A stretch of DNA of 35,760 nt from Oscillospiraceae bacterium (GTDB lineage: Bacteria; Bacillota; Clostridia; Oscillospirales; CAG-272), in contig SVSC01000007.1 of NCBI GenBank assembly GCA_015064525.1, positions 1-35,760 of the forward strand. Direction: 5' to 3'. The notes under the pieces are model-generated. The model searched no databases and was not told the origin of the DNA. It saw only the letters and a list, made by a program, of their open reading frames with translations. Positions 7,488-16,340 of this stretch are shown here, in pieces. Position numbers and translations under genes: made by a program. Each line of letters begins with the position of its first letter. The first letter of the stretch is position 1.

Positions 7488-7516
7488 ATTATACACCCGT
7501 TTGGAGGATTTGTCAA
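7488..7516 (-). promoter_or_regulatory. Consensus promoter of the MarR-ABC operon
   Basis: On the minus strand, TTGACA (7511-7516), a 17-bp spacer and TATAAT (7488-7493): both boxes are exact consensus. The operator follows without a gap, consistent with a strong promoter held off by its repressor. Confidence 0.85.
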
Positions 7517-7615
7517 GAAGTTGCGAAAAAATGGGGACTGCTCCGTTTTTTGTCTGAAAAACGAGGATGTCGCGATCAAAAAAACGAAATTTTTAACATT
7601 TGTTAATATTGCACA

Positions 7616-7644
7616 TTGACAGCAGGATTGGTTTGTGTTATAAT
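7616..7644 (+). promoter_or_regulatory. Consensus promoter P1 upstream of the glycogen operon
   Basis: TTGACA (7616-7621), 17-bp spacer, TATAAT (7639-7644), exact consensus on the plus strand. It would give a leader of about 290 nt before the first glycogen gene, or drive a short RNA. The stretch 7645-7860 has no supported gene. It contains an A/T hairpin at 7823-7832 with 7837-7846 (10-bp perfect arms, 4-nt loop) and ACCGAT...ATCGGT followed by five T at 7645-7699. Confidence 0.7.
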
Positions 7645-7859
7645 ACCGATGGTCGCTTTGTTTTTTGATTTGTTTTCACAAAAAACAGGATCGGTTTTTG
7701 GAAGATTTAACATTGCAATTTTCTCTGCTTCTGATTCGGCCGAGCGATCGGTCGTTTCTTTTTTTTATGAAAAAGCGCCAAACGGTGTCCTCCTCCCCCT
7801 TTGGTTTGTTGGTTTTGCTGTAATTTTTGTTCATCCGAACAAAAATACGGCGTTGCGTA

Positions 7860-7887
7860 TTGATTTCTTTGTAATATATGGTATAAT
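7860..7887 (+). promoter_or_regulatory. Promoter P2 of the glycogen operon
   Basis: TTGATT (7860-7865), 16-bp spacer, TATAAT (7882-7887), 54 bp before the ATG at 7942. GGGGGGAG provides the ribosome site. Confidence 0.65.
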
Positions 7888-7941
7888 ATAAGGGAAATAT
7901 ATATAGAATTGTAAAAGCGGTCGGCTGAAAGGGGGGAGATC

Positions 7942-9810
7942 ATGTCGGAATTGTTGCCACGGAGGGATGCGCTGGCGGCGTATCATTTCCATCAGGGAAC
8001 CAACAGCCATGCGTATGCGTATCTTGGCGCCCACCTTGAGGAGGGCAGCGTGGTGTTCCGCGTGTGGGCTCCCAATGCCGAGGCAGTTTTCGTTTGCGGC
8101 GATTTCAACGGATGGGCTCCCACGCGCTACCCTATGAGGAGGGTTAGCACGGCGGGAATCTACGAATGCAGGATTGCCGCCGATCAGATCCCCATCGGAT
8201 CGCTGTATAAGTTTTATTTTCTTCGGGACGGTCGCGGCTTCTATAAGGCGGATCCCTTTGGCTTTTCTATGGGATGCCCCCCCGAAACTGCATCGGTTTT
8301 TTACGTGGATGACGATTATCCGTGGAAGGACGCGGGCTGGCTTCGATACCGTGCGGAGCGCTTCACACGGGAGGCGGTGGCGCGACAGCCCATCAATATC
8401 TACGAAATGCACCTCGGCAGCTGGATGCGAGCCGACGGCGGCGAGCCACTCAGCTATCCCGAAATTGCCCGTCAGGCGGCGCCCTATCTCAAGCAGATGG
8501 GCTATACCCACATTCAGCTTCTCCCCATTGGGGAATTTTCCTCGGAGGATTCGCTGGGCTACGGTGTTTGCGGCTACTACGCTCCCTCCGCCCGCTACGG
8601 CACGCCTCGCGATCTGATGGCGCTTGTGGATCTGTTCCACGAGGCGGGCATCGGTGTGATTTTGGATTGGGTGCCCACCCATTTTCCAAGGGATGAGCAT
8701 GGGCTGCGGGAATTCGACGGCGCTCCTCTCTATGAGCAAGCCCATGAGGGCAGATGGGAGGGGGCGGACGGCAGTCTTCGGTTCGATCTTTCGCGGGAGG
8801 AGGTTCGGAGCTTCCTCGTTTCCAACGCGGTCTATTGGATCAGCCGCTTCCACGTGGACGGCTTGCGGATCTCGGGAATTGCCGAGCTGATGCGGGAGGG
8901 CGGAGGCAATCCCCCCGCGCAAAGACGGGCGGCGGCGGAATTCTTCCGCGCCTTGAACGGCACCCTTGCCAAGGAGTATCCCGATGTTTTCACGCTGGCG
9001 GATGCCTCGGAGGATCCCATCAACGTCACCGATTTTTCGGACGGCGGCTTGGGCTTTACCCTTCGCCAGAATACCCAATGGACGAGAGACACGCTGTTCT
9101 ACGCTTCCATGGATCCCATTTGGCGGAAGCATCACCACGGTCTGTTGAATTATCCCATCACCTACGCCTTTTCTCAGCGCTATCTGCTGTCCATCTCCCG
9201 CGAATCGGTTTGGGAGCGGCCCCTCTGCTCTCAGCTGTTCGGAGATAAAACGATGCAGGAGGCGGGGGTGCGGCTGTTGCTTCTGTATCAGATCACCCAT
9301 CCTGGGAAAAAGTCGCTCTTTATGGGGAGCGAGTGGGGAATGCGGGAATGCCGAGACCACCGGATGGGGCTGCCGTGGGAGACTCTCTCGGCTGATCTTC
9401 AATACTACACCGCCTGCCTGAACCGCTTCTATTTGCGGGAGTCGGCTCTGTGGCAGGGGGAGGAGGCATACGGCAGGAGCTTTGTGTGGATCGACCCCGA
9501 CAACGGGGAGCAAAGCATTCTGTCCTACCGTCGAAGAGATGAAAACGGAAACGAGCTGATCGTGATCCTGAATTTTACGCCCGTTCGCAGAGACGATTTT
9601 TTGCTGGCGGTGCCCGAGGCGAGGCGCTACCGCGAGATTTTTAACAGCGACAGCGTGGAATTCGGCGGCTCGGGGGCGGTGAATTTCGGGGAGTATCCCG
9701 CGGAGCCCTGCCCAACGAGAGAAGGGCAAAGCGCCATTCGTATTACCGTTCCCCCCATGGGTGGGGCGGTGCTTCAGGCGATTCCGTGCGGCTTGCGGCA
9801 AATGCCCTGA
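7942..9810 (+). CDS. glgB: GlgB-like protein, probable catalytically dead branching enzyme
   Basis: A 622-residue protein with the full architecture of 1,4-alpha-glucan branching enzymes: N-terminal CBM48-like domain (VFRVWAPNAEAVFVCGDFNG, about 35-130), GH13 barrel and C-terminal beta domain. Framework motifs are intact: LDWVPTHFPRDEHGL, HVDGLR, GLGF, HPGKKSLFMGSEWG. The three catalytic carboxylates of active GlgB are not. The nucleophile motif DGLRVD reads DGLRIS (Ser311). The acid/base motif AEES reads ADAS (Asp354-Ala355). SHDE reads SRES (Arg420-Glu421). It therefore probably cannot make alpha-1,6 branches and may bind glycogen or scaffold the other enzymes. The gene is full length without frameshift and leads the operon glgB-C-D-A-P, 63 bp before glgC. 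An active GlgB would be expected elsewhere in the genome. The symbol reflects homology, not proven activity. Confidence 0.85.
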   Translation: MSELLPRRDALAAYHFHQGTNSHAYAYLGAHLEEGSVVFRVWAPNAEAVFVCGDFNGWAPTRYPMRRVSTAGIYECRIAADQIPIGSLYKFYFLRDGRGFYKADPFGFSMGCPPETASVFYVDDDYPWKDAGWLRYRAERFTREAVARQPINIYEMHLGSWMRADGGEPLSYPEIARQAAPYLKQMGYTHIQLLPIGEFSSEDSLGYGVCGYYAPSARYGTPRDLMALVDLFHEAGIGVILDWVPTHFPRDEHGLREFDGAPLYEQAHEGRWEGADGSLRFDLSREEVRSFLVSNAVYWISRFHVDGLRISGIAELMREGGGNPPAQRRAAAEFFRALNGTLAKEYPDVFTLADASEDPINVTDFSDGGLGFTLRQNTQWTRDTLFYASMDPIWRKHHHGLLNYPITYAFSQRYLLSISRESVWERPLCSQLFGDKTMQEAGVRLLLLYQITHPGKKSLFMGSEWGMRECRDHRMGLPWETLSADLQYYTACLNRFYLRESALWQGEEAYGRSFVWIDPDNGEQSILSYRRRDENGNELIVILNFTPVRRDDFLLAVPEARRYREIFNSDSVEFGGSGAVNFGEYPAEPCPTREGQSAIRITVPPMGGAVLQAIPCGLRQMP

Positions 9811-9873
9811 TCGCGCCGACCAACAAAATACGTTTATAAAATTTTGAAATATACTCGGAGGTTTTGAAACGCT

Positions 9874-11058
9874 ATGCTTAAGAAAAAAGAATGCGTTGTA
9901 ATGCTTCTTGCAGGCGGGCAGGGAAGCAGACTGTACGCGCTGACCAAAAAAACCGCAAAACCCTCTGTCCCCTTCGGCGGTAAGTACCGCATCATCGACT
10001 TTCCCCTTTCCAACTGCATCAATTCGGGTCTGGATACCGTTGGCGTGCTGACCCAGTACCAGCCCCTGGTGCTGAACGACTATATCGGCAACGGGCTTCC
10101 TTGGGATCTGGATCGCACCTTTGGCGGCGTGAAGATTCTGCCCCCCTATCAGGGCTATTCGGGCGCCGATTGGTACAAGGGAACCGCCAACGCCATCTGG
10201 CAGAATATGGAATTTATCAATCGCTACGAGGCTGAATACGTGCTGATTCTGTCGGGCGACCATATTTACAAAATGGACTACGCCAAAATGCTGAAGGCGC
10301 ACAAGAAAACGGGTGCCGATTGCACCATTGCAGTGATCGACGTTCCCATTGAGGAGGCGAGCCGCTTCGGTATTATGAGCACCAACGAGGATGGCTCGAT
10401 CTATAAATTCTCCGAGAAGCCCAAGAATCCCGATTCCACCAAGGCGTCGATGGGAATCTATATTTTCACCAAGTCCAAGCTGGAAAGCTATCTGCGGGCG
10501 GACGCAGCCGATCCCAATTCCTCCAACGATTTCGGAAAGAACATCATTCCCGCCATGCTTGCCGCGGGCGAGAGGATGATGGCTTATTCCTTTGAGGGCT
10601 ACTGGAAGGACGTTGGAACCATCGCGTCTCTCTGGGAGGCGAACATGGATATTCTGGGGGATCCCCCCGTGTTCAGCCTGCATGACGAGGCTTGGCGGAT
10701 CTACAGCCGCCAGGAGGCTGCGGCGCCTCAGTATATTTCCGCCGATGCGATTGTGAAGAACAGCTCCATGACCGCGGGCTGCGAGATCGAGGGCACCGTG
10801 ATCAACAGTGTGCTGGGAAGCGGCGTGAAGGTGGAGAAGGGCGCTGTGGTTGAGGACAGCGTTCTGTTCAGCGACGTGACCGTGAAGGCGGGCGCCACCG
10901 TGCGCTATTCCATTCTGGATTCCAACGTGACGGTTGGAGCGAACGCCACCGTGGGCGAGGCAAAGGGCAATGGTGTGGAGATCGCCGTGATCGGCGCCGA
11001 TTGCGTGGTTGCCGAAGGCGCTACCGTGCCCGCGGGTGCCATGATCTCGGAAGACTGA
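9874..11058 (+). CDS. glgC: Glucose-1-phosphate adenylyltransferase, catalytic subunit
   Basis: A 394-residue enzyme that makes ADP-glucose from glucose-1-phosphate and ATP, the committed step of bacterial glycogen synthesis. Seen: nucleotide motif [12 protein letters not shown] (13-24), [19 protein letters not shown], catalytic [16 protein letters not shown], and a C-terminal left-handed beta-helix with hexapeptide-type repeats (about 285-394). All key motifs are intact, in contrast to GlgD next door. GGAGG lies 13 bases before the ATG. Eighteen bases separate it from glgD; in Firmicutes GlgC and GlgD form a heterotetramer in which GlgD raises GlgC activity. Confidence 0.93.
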   Translation: MLKKKECVVMLLAGGQGSRLYALTKKTAKPSVPFGGKYRIIDFPLSNCINSGLDTVGVLTQYQPLVLNDYIGNGLPWDLDRTFGGVKILPPYQGYSGADWYKGTANAIWQNMEFINRYEAEYVLILSGDHIYKMDYAKMLKAHKKTGADCTIAVIDVPIEEASRFGIMSTNEDGSIYKFSEKPKNPDSTKASMGIYIFTKSKLESYLRADAADPNSSNDFGKNIIPAMLAAGERMMAYSFEGYWKDVGTIASLWEANMDILGDPPVFSLHDEAWRIYSRQEAAAPQYISADAIVKNSSMTAGCEIEGTVINSVLGSGVKVEKGAVVEDSVLFSDVTVKAGATVRYSILDSNVTVGANATVGEAKGNGVEIAVIGADCVVAEGATVPAGAMISED

Positions 11059-11076
11059 TAAGGAGGAAACGATAAG

Positions 11077-12210
11077 ATGAACGTTGCAGGCTTGATTTTT
11101 TCAAACATTCACGACAGAGGAATTCCCGAAATGACCCGTAAGCGCACCATGGCAAGCATTCCCTTCGGATGCCGTTACCGTCTGATCGATTTTCCCCTTT
11201 CCAACATGGTCAACGCCGACATCAATACCGTTGGCGTGGTAACGCATTACAACTATCAATCTCTGCTGGATCACATTGGAACCGGCAAGGACTGGGATCT
11301 TGCCCGTCGCTCGGGCGGTATCAAGATCCTCCCCCCTTATATCGCCGCTTATGAAAACAACGTGGCGGGGAAGCTCTATTCCAACCGTCTGGAGGCGCTG
11401 ATCGGCGCGGAGAATTTCATAAACCGTTGTAAGGCGGATTACTTTGTTCTTTCGGATTGCGACGTGCTGATGAACATTGATCTGAAGGACGTGATCGACA
11501 CCCACGTGCAGTCGGGCGCCCACATCACCATGGTCACCAAGCGGGTTAATGCCGCCGAAAGAGCCAATGAATACGACGTTGACGCGGTGGAGATTGCGGA
11601 CGACGGACGGATCCTTTCGGTCTCCCGTCAGCTGCCCGAGAGCGGGGAGTGCGATATCAATACAAACATTCTGGTGCTGAGCCGCGGCGAGATCCTCGCC
11701 ATTATTTCGGATTCTCTTCGCAAGGGCTACACCAGCTTTGCCACCGACGTGCTGGCGAAGAACGTGAAGGAAAAGAATTTCCGCGCTTACCGTTATGAGG
11801 GCTACTATTCCCATATCGGCACGCTGGAATCCTACTTTGCTTCCTCCATGAAGCTGCTCACCGAGGAAGCGCGGCACGGTCTGTTCGGGATCAAGAACCG
11901 TCAGATCTACACCAAGATCCGCAACAGCGCGCCCACGCAGTACGGCGCGAACGCCGTTGTGAAGAACAGCCTCATTGCCGATGGCTGCGTGGTGGAGGGT
12001 ACCGTTGAAAACTCCATTATCTTCCGCGGTGTGAAGGTGGGGAAGGGGTGCGTGGTCCGCAACTCAATCCTCCTGCAGGATACCTCCATTGGAGAGAACG
12101 TGCAGCTCAATTGTGTAATCACAGATAAAAACGCAATGGTGAAGGATGGCAGAATGCTCTCGGGTCATGAATCCATGCCCTTCTTCATCGGAAAAGGAAT
12201 GATCGTATGA
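11077..12210 (+). CDS. glgD: GlgD, non-catalytic subunit of ADP-glucose synthase
   Basis: A 377-residue homologue of GlgC that has lost the nucleotide-binding motif: the GGxGxRL position reads SNIHDRGIPEM, and GDH reads DCD ('VLSDCDVLMN'). The rest follows GlgC (ASIPFGCRYRLIDFPLSN, SGGIKILPPY, C-terminal beta-helix). GlgD is known in Firmicutes as an inactive partner that modulates GlgC; its presence is one of the better clues to the phylum. AGGAGG lies nine bases before the ATG. The stop overlaps the start of glgA (ATGA). Confidence 0.93.
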   Translation: MNVAGLIFSNIHDRGIPEMTRKRTMASIPFGCRYRLIDFPLSNMVNADINTVGVVTHYNYQSLLDHIGTGKDWDLARRSGGIKILPPYIAAYENNVAGKLYSNRLEALIGAENFINRCKADYFVLSDCDVLMNIDLKDVIDTHVQSGAHITMVTKRVNAAERANEYDVDAVEIADDGRILSVSRQLPESGECDINTNILVLSRGEILAIISDSLRKGYTSFATDVLAKNVKEKNFRAYRYEGYYSHIGTLESYFASSMKLLTEEARHGLFGIKNRQIYTKIRNSAPTQYGANAVVKNSLIADGCVVEGTVENSIIFRGVKVGKGCVVRNSILLQDTSIGENVQLNCVITDKNAMVKDGRMLSGHESMPFFIGKGMIV

Positions 12211-13673
12211 AAAAGAAAACAACCGCTACCGTTGAAAACGCCCAAAAGCTTTTGTTCGTTGGCTCGGAGGCTCTGCCCTTTGCCGCCACGGGAGGACTTG
12301 GCGACGTGATGGGCTCTCTGCCCGCTGCCCTTGCCGCTTCCGGTCAGGTGGACGTTCGGGTGGTGATGCCCCTCTACGGCGCGATTTCGGCAGAGTGGAG
12401 GAAAAAAATGAAGGAGGAGTGGGTTGGAACCGTCCGCCTCTCCTGGCGCGTGCAGTATTGCGGCATCTACAGCCTGCAAAAGGACGGCGTGACCTACTAC
12501 TTTATCGACAACGAATACTACTACAACCGCAAGGCACTCTACGGCCATTACGATGACGGCGAGCGCTATGCCTTCTTCTGTATGGCGGTGATGGAGCTGA
12601 TGGAGAAGGTTGGCTTTTACCCCGACGTTCTCCATGCCCACGATTGGCAGGCGGCGCTTTCCGTTATCTATCTCAACTGTCTCTATCGGAGCAAGGCGGG
12701 CTATGGCAATATCAAAACCGTTTTCACCATTCACAATATCGAATATCAGGGACAGTACGATTTTTCGATCCTCGGGGACGTATTTTCCTTGGGTGAGAAC
12801 GAGCATGCTTTGCTGGAGTACGGCGGCTGCATCAACCTGATGAAGGCGGCGATTGAGTGCGCCGATCGGGTTAGCACCGTGAGCCCCAGATATGCGGAGG
12901 AGATCCGCACCGAGGAATATTCCCATAAGCTTTGCCACTGCCTCAACCGCAACGCCGAAAAGCTGCTGGGAATTCTCAACGGCATCGACTACGTTTACTA
13001 TAACCCCGCCAAGGATAAGAGCATTGCCCACACCTTCTCCCAGAGGAAAATGGAGGGGAAGGCGCTGGATAAGCTGGAAATGCAGAGAGAGGTGGGGCTT
13101 CCCGAAAGAGCGGATGCTCCCATGCTTTCCATCATTTCCCGCCTGGCGTCCCATAAGGGCTTGGATATCATTGCGGAGTGCATTGATTCCATTGTTGCCG
13201 AGAACGACGTGCAGCTGATCGTTTTGGGAATGGGAGAGAAGCGCTACGAGCAGTTCTTTACCGAGCTGGAGGCGCGCTACCCCGAAAAGGTGCGGGCGCT
13301 GATCACCTACGATCGCGACCTCTCCAAGCGGATCTATGCCGCTACCGATATTTTCCTGATGCCCTCCAAATCCGAGCCCTGCGGTCTGTCGCAGATGATC
13401 GCCTCCCGCTACGGTGCCATTCCCGTGGTGCGGGAAACGGGTGGACTTTTCGATTCCATCAAGCCCGTGTGGATGGATGGCAAGGAGCTGAGAGGCAACG
13501 GCTTCACCTTTGCTAACTACAGTGCCGAGGAGCTTCGCGAGCGCACCGAGGCGGCAATCCGCCTTTGGAGCGATGAGCCCATGCGGAAAAAGCTGGTCAC
13601 CAAGATTATGAGAACCGACTTCTCCTGGGCGGCGTCCGCGGAGAAGTATCTGGAGATGTACAGGGCGCTGTAA
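12207..13673 (+). CDS. glgA: Glycogen synthase (ADP-glucose, GT5)
   Basis: A 488-residue GT-B glycosyltransferase that elongates alpha-1,4-glucan from ADP-glucose. Seen: N-terminal 'SEALPFAATGGLGDVMGSLP', HAHDWQAAL, the donor-site Arg/Lys pair in ISRLASHKGLD, and SEPCGLSQ with Glu390 followed by RETGGL. One deviation: the KxGGL motif, whose Lys contacts ADP-glucose in the E. coli enzyme, reads ATGGL (Ala27 in the Lys position). Everything else supports an active enzyme, so the change may be a lineage feature. The start overlaps the glgD stop by four bases, implying coupled translation. Confidence 0.92.
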   Translation: MKKKTTATVENAQKLLFVGSEALPFAATGGLGDVMGSLPAALAASGQVDVRVVMPLYGAISAEWRKKMKEEWVGTVRLSWRVQYCGIYSLQKDGVTYYFIDNEYYYNRKALYGHYDDGERYAFFCMAVMELMEKVGFYPDVLHAHDWQAALSVIYLNCLYRSKAGYGNIKTVFTIHNIEYQGQYDFSILGDVFSLGENEHALLEYGGCINLMKAAIECADRVSTVSPRYAEEIRTEEYSHKLCHCLNRNAEKLLGILNGIDYVYYNPAKDKSIAHTFSQRKMEGKALDKLEMQREVGLPERADAPMLSIISRLASHKGLDIIAECIDSIVAENDVQLIVLGMGEKRYEQFFTELEARYPEKVRALITYDRDLSKRIYAATDIFLMPSKSEPCGLSQMIASRYGAIPVVRETGGLFDSIKPVWMDGKELRGNGFTFANYSAEELRERTEAAIRLWSDEPMRKKLVTKIMRTDFSWAASAEKYLEMYRAL

Positions 13674-13751
13674 CACGCTCCATTTCCATTTCGCATTTTG
13701 CATTTATTCCAACAGAAAGGTTTCCCAAAGGGGAAAGAACAGAACGAAACA

Positions 13752-16175
13752 ATGAATTATCAACCCAACAGCGCAGAAGTGAAGGAACAGCTCGAGGGGG
13801 TCCTGCAGCGTCATTTCGGATGCACCGCCGCAGAGGCCTCGAGAGAACAGATGTATAAAGCCGCCGCCATCACGGTGCGGAATCTTTTGAGCGATAAGCG
13901 ATCCAAGTATAAAAAGAAGGTGAACGGGGCAGGCGCAAAAAGAGTGTATTATATGTGCATGGAGTTCCTGCTGGGTCGGTCACTCAAAACCAATCTGTGC
14001 AATTTAGGACTTGCCAAGGCATACGGCGAGGCGCTCGGTCAGCTGGGCTTTTCGCTGGAGGATCTGTATGAATGTGAGCCCGATGCGGGGCTGGGCAACG
14101 GCGGTCTTGGCCGTCTTGCCGCCTGCTTTGTGGATTCTCTCGCCTCTCTTGATTATCCCGCAACGGGCTTCTCCCTGTGCTACGAATACGGTCTTTTCAA
14201 GCAAATGATCGTGGACGGTATGCAGGTGGAGCTTCCCGACATCTGGCTTCCCGGCGGTGAGGTTTGGCTCACCCCCCGCACCGACCGCATCTATAAGGTC
14301 AAATTCGGCGGACGCGTGGTGGAAAACTGGAAGGAGGGGCATTGCGAGATCAGCTATGAGGACGCCGAGGAGTTTGAGGCGGTACCCTACGATATGATGA
14401 TTTCGGGCGCCAACAGCACCGCTGTCAGCCAGCTCCGCCTCTGGAGAGCCAGAAATATCAACAACTTCAACATGGGTCTGTTCACGCAAGGACAGTACAC
14501 CCGTGCGCTGGAGGAAAGCAACAACGCCGAGATCATCACCAAGGTGCTGTATCCCTCCGATAATCACACGGAAGGAAAGCTTCTGCGTCTCACCCAGCAG
14601 TATTTCCTGGTGTCTGCCTCGGTGCAAAGCATCATCCGCGACCACATGGCGGTTTACGGAACCATCGAAAACCTGCCCGATAAGGTTGCGATTCACATCA
14701 ACGATACCCATCCCGCTCTTTGCATCCCCGAATTGATGCGGATTCTCATCGACGAGTATTTCCTCTCCTGGGAGCAGGCGTGGAGCATGGTGACGAGAAC
14801 CGTTTCCTACACCAACCACACCGTAATGCCCGAGGCGCTGGAAACCTGGAGCGAGGATCTTTTCCGCCTCCGTCTGCCTCGAATCTACACCATCGTAAAG
14901 GAGATCAACGAGCGCTTCTGCCGCGACGCGTGGAACACCTTCACAGGCAACTGGAACACCATTTCCAAGCTGAGCATCGTGGGCTACGGTCAGGTTCGCA
15001 TGGCAAACCTTTCGGTGATCGGCTCCCACTCGATCAACGGCGTGTCCGCTCTCCACTCCCAAATTCTGAAGGATTCCACCTTCAAGGATTTCTACAAGAT
15101 GTACCCCGAGCGCTTCGATAACGTTACCAACGGCGTGGCGCACCGCCGCTGGCTCTGCTATTCCAACCCCAAGCTGGCGGAGCTGATCTCCGATTGCATT
15201 GGCGACGGCTACCGTCACCGCCCCGAGGAGCTTTCCGAGCTGGCAAAGTTTGCCGACGACAAAACGGTGCTGGAGCGTCTGCGCGCCATCAAGCATGAGA
15301 ATAAAATCGTGTTTGCCGACCTGCTCTACCGCAAAACGGGACAGAAGATCGACACGCACTCGGTCTACGACGTGCAGATCAAGCGTCTCCATGAATATAA
15401 GAGACAGCTGCTCAACGCGCTGAACGTGATCGGCTTGTATCTGGATCTGAAGGAGAATCCCGATCTGGAGCTTCAGCCGCAAACCTTTATTTTCGGAGCC
15501 AAGGCGGCGCCCGGCTACGCGATGGCGAAGCGGATCATTAAGCTGCTTTGCATGATCAGCCGCGATATCGAGCAGAATCCCCGTATTGCCGAAAAGCTCC
15601 ATCTGGTGTTCCTTGAGAACTACTGCGTGAGCATGGCGGAGGCGTTGATCCCCTCTGCCGAGATCAGCGAGCAGATCTCGCTGGCGGGCAAGGAGGCAAG
15701 CGGCACCGGTTGCATGAAGATGATGATTAACGGTGCGCTCACCATTGGAACGCTGGACGGCGCCAACGTGGAAATGCAGGCGGCGGCAGGCAAGGAGAAT
15801 ATGTTCATCTTCGGTCTTACCGCCGAGGAGGTGGAGCAACTTTGGCTGGCAGGCTACCGCTCCTCTGCCTACTACACCTCCAATGAGAAGCTGGCGAAAA
15901 TTGTTAATTATCTCACGGTTGGCTTTGCGGGCGAATCCTTTGCGGATATCGCGTCCTACCTGCTCAACGGTCACGGCATTGCCGATCCCTATATGTGCCT
16001 GGCAGACTTTGAGTCCTACCGTCTCACCCATGAGCGGATGATTCGGGCGTATCAGGACAAGGAAAAGTGGAACAGAATGTCGCTGCTCAACATTGCCGCG
16101 GCGGGACACTTCGCCGCCGATCGCTCCATTGAGGAGTACGCGCAGCGGATCTGGAGACTCAAAAAGGTAAAGTGA
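13752..16175 (+). CDS. glgP: Glycogen/starch/alpha-glucan phosphorylase (GT35)
   Basis: An 807-residue PLP-dependent phosphorylase that releases glucose-1-phosphate from glycogen ends, so the operon holds both synthesis and breakdown. Seen: GRSLKTNLCNLGL, DAGLGNGGLGRLAACF, HINDTHPAL, NHTVMPEALE, VTNGVAHRRWL, and the PLP-lysine region EASGTGCMKMMINGAL with Lys656. The residue two before the lysine is Cys where Asn is usual (GTGNMK). The start at 13752 gives the family-typical N-terminus; an upstream TTG-initiated extension is unlikely. AAAGGGGAAAG precedes it at a rather long distance of about 15 bases. A 78-bp gap follows glgA. A strong terminator ends the operon 20 bp downstream. Confidence 0.93.
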   Translation: MNYQPNSAEVKEQLEGVLQRHFGCTAAEASREQMYKAAAITVRNLLSDKRSKYKKKVNGAGAKRVYYMCMEFLLGRSLKTNLCNLGLAKAYGEALGQLGFSLEDLYECEPDAGLGNGGLGRLAACFVDSLASLDYPATGFSLCYEYGLFKQMIVDGMQVELPDIWLPGGEVWLTPRTDRIYKVKFGGRVVENWKEGHCEISYEDAEEFEAVPYDMMISGANSTAVSQLRLWRARNINNFNMGLFTQGQYTRALEESNNAEIITKVLYPSDNHTEGKLLRLTQQYFLVSASVQSIIRDHMAVYGTIENLPDKVAIHINDTHPALCIPELMRILIDEYFLSWEQAWSMVTRTVSYTNHTVMPEALETWSEDLFRLRLPRIYTIVKEINERFCRDAWNTFTGNWNTISKLSIVGYGQVRMANLSVIGSHSINGVSALHSQILKDSTFKDFYKMYPERFDNVTNGVAHRRWLCYSNPKLAELISDCIGDGYRHRPEELSELAKFADDKTVLERLRAIKHENKIVFADLLYRKTGQKIDTHSVYDVQIKRLHEYKRQLLNALNVIGLYLDLKENPDLELQPQTFIFGAKAAPGYAMAKRIIKLLCMISRDIEQNPRIAEKLHLVFLENYCVSMAEALIPSAEISEQISLAGKEASGTGCMKMMINGALTIGTLDGANVEMQAAAGKENMFIFGLTAEEVEQLWLAGYRSSAYYTSNEKLAKIVNYLTVGFAGESFADIASYLLNGHGIADPYMCLADFESYRLTHERMIRAYQDKEKWNRMSLLNIAAAGHFAADRSIEEYAQRIWRLKKVK

Positions 16176-16194
16176 AATAAATCAAAAACACGAG

Positions 16195-16234
16195 GCTCAC
16201 AAAGGCGCGCAAAACGCTTTTGTGAGCTTTTTTT
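16195..16234 (+). terminator. Intrinsic terminator of the glycogen operon
   Basis: GCTCACAAAGGCG (16195-16207) pairs with CGCTTTTGTGAGC (16215-16227) over 13 bp with one G·U, followed by seven T. Confidence 0.9.
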
Positions 16235-16251
16235 GAAAAAGCACGGGAAAC

Positions 16252-16305
16252 TTGACAAAAAGAAACCCAAACGGTATTGTGTTTTCCGGGGATGCGTGGT
16301 ATAAT
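16252..16305 (+). promoter_or_regulatory. Two overlapping promoters of the XRE gene
   Basis: First: TTGACA (16252-16257), 17 bp, TATTGT (16275-16280). Second: TTGTGT (16277-16282), 17 bp, TATAAT (16300-16305). They share bases 16277-16280, so only one can be used at a time. The GTG start follows at 16341. Confidence 0.6.
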
Positions 16306-16340
16306 TGAGGCAAGAAAAGCTCGGATGAGGAGGGATTTAC

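Noticed and set aside
7616-7891. Open frame of 91 codons between the exporter operon and the glycogen operon
   Set aside because: It would start inside the -35 box of P1, or at an ATG at the transcription start without a ribosome site, and runs through promoter P2.
7831-10683. Long open frame (950 codons) on the minus strand opposite the glgB-like gene and glgC
   Set aside because: It is a shadow of the GC-rich codon bias of two well-recognised genes; the translation shows no family motif, and it has no ribosome site.
14004-16109. Long minus-strand open frame (701 codons) opposite glgP
   Set aside because: Antisense shadow of glgP with low-complexity His/Arg/Gly-rich translation and no start signals.
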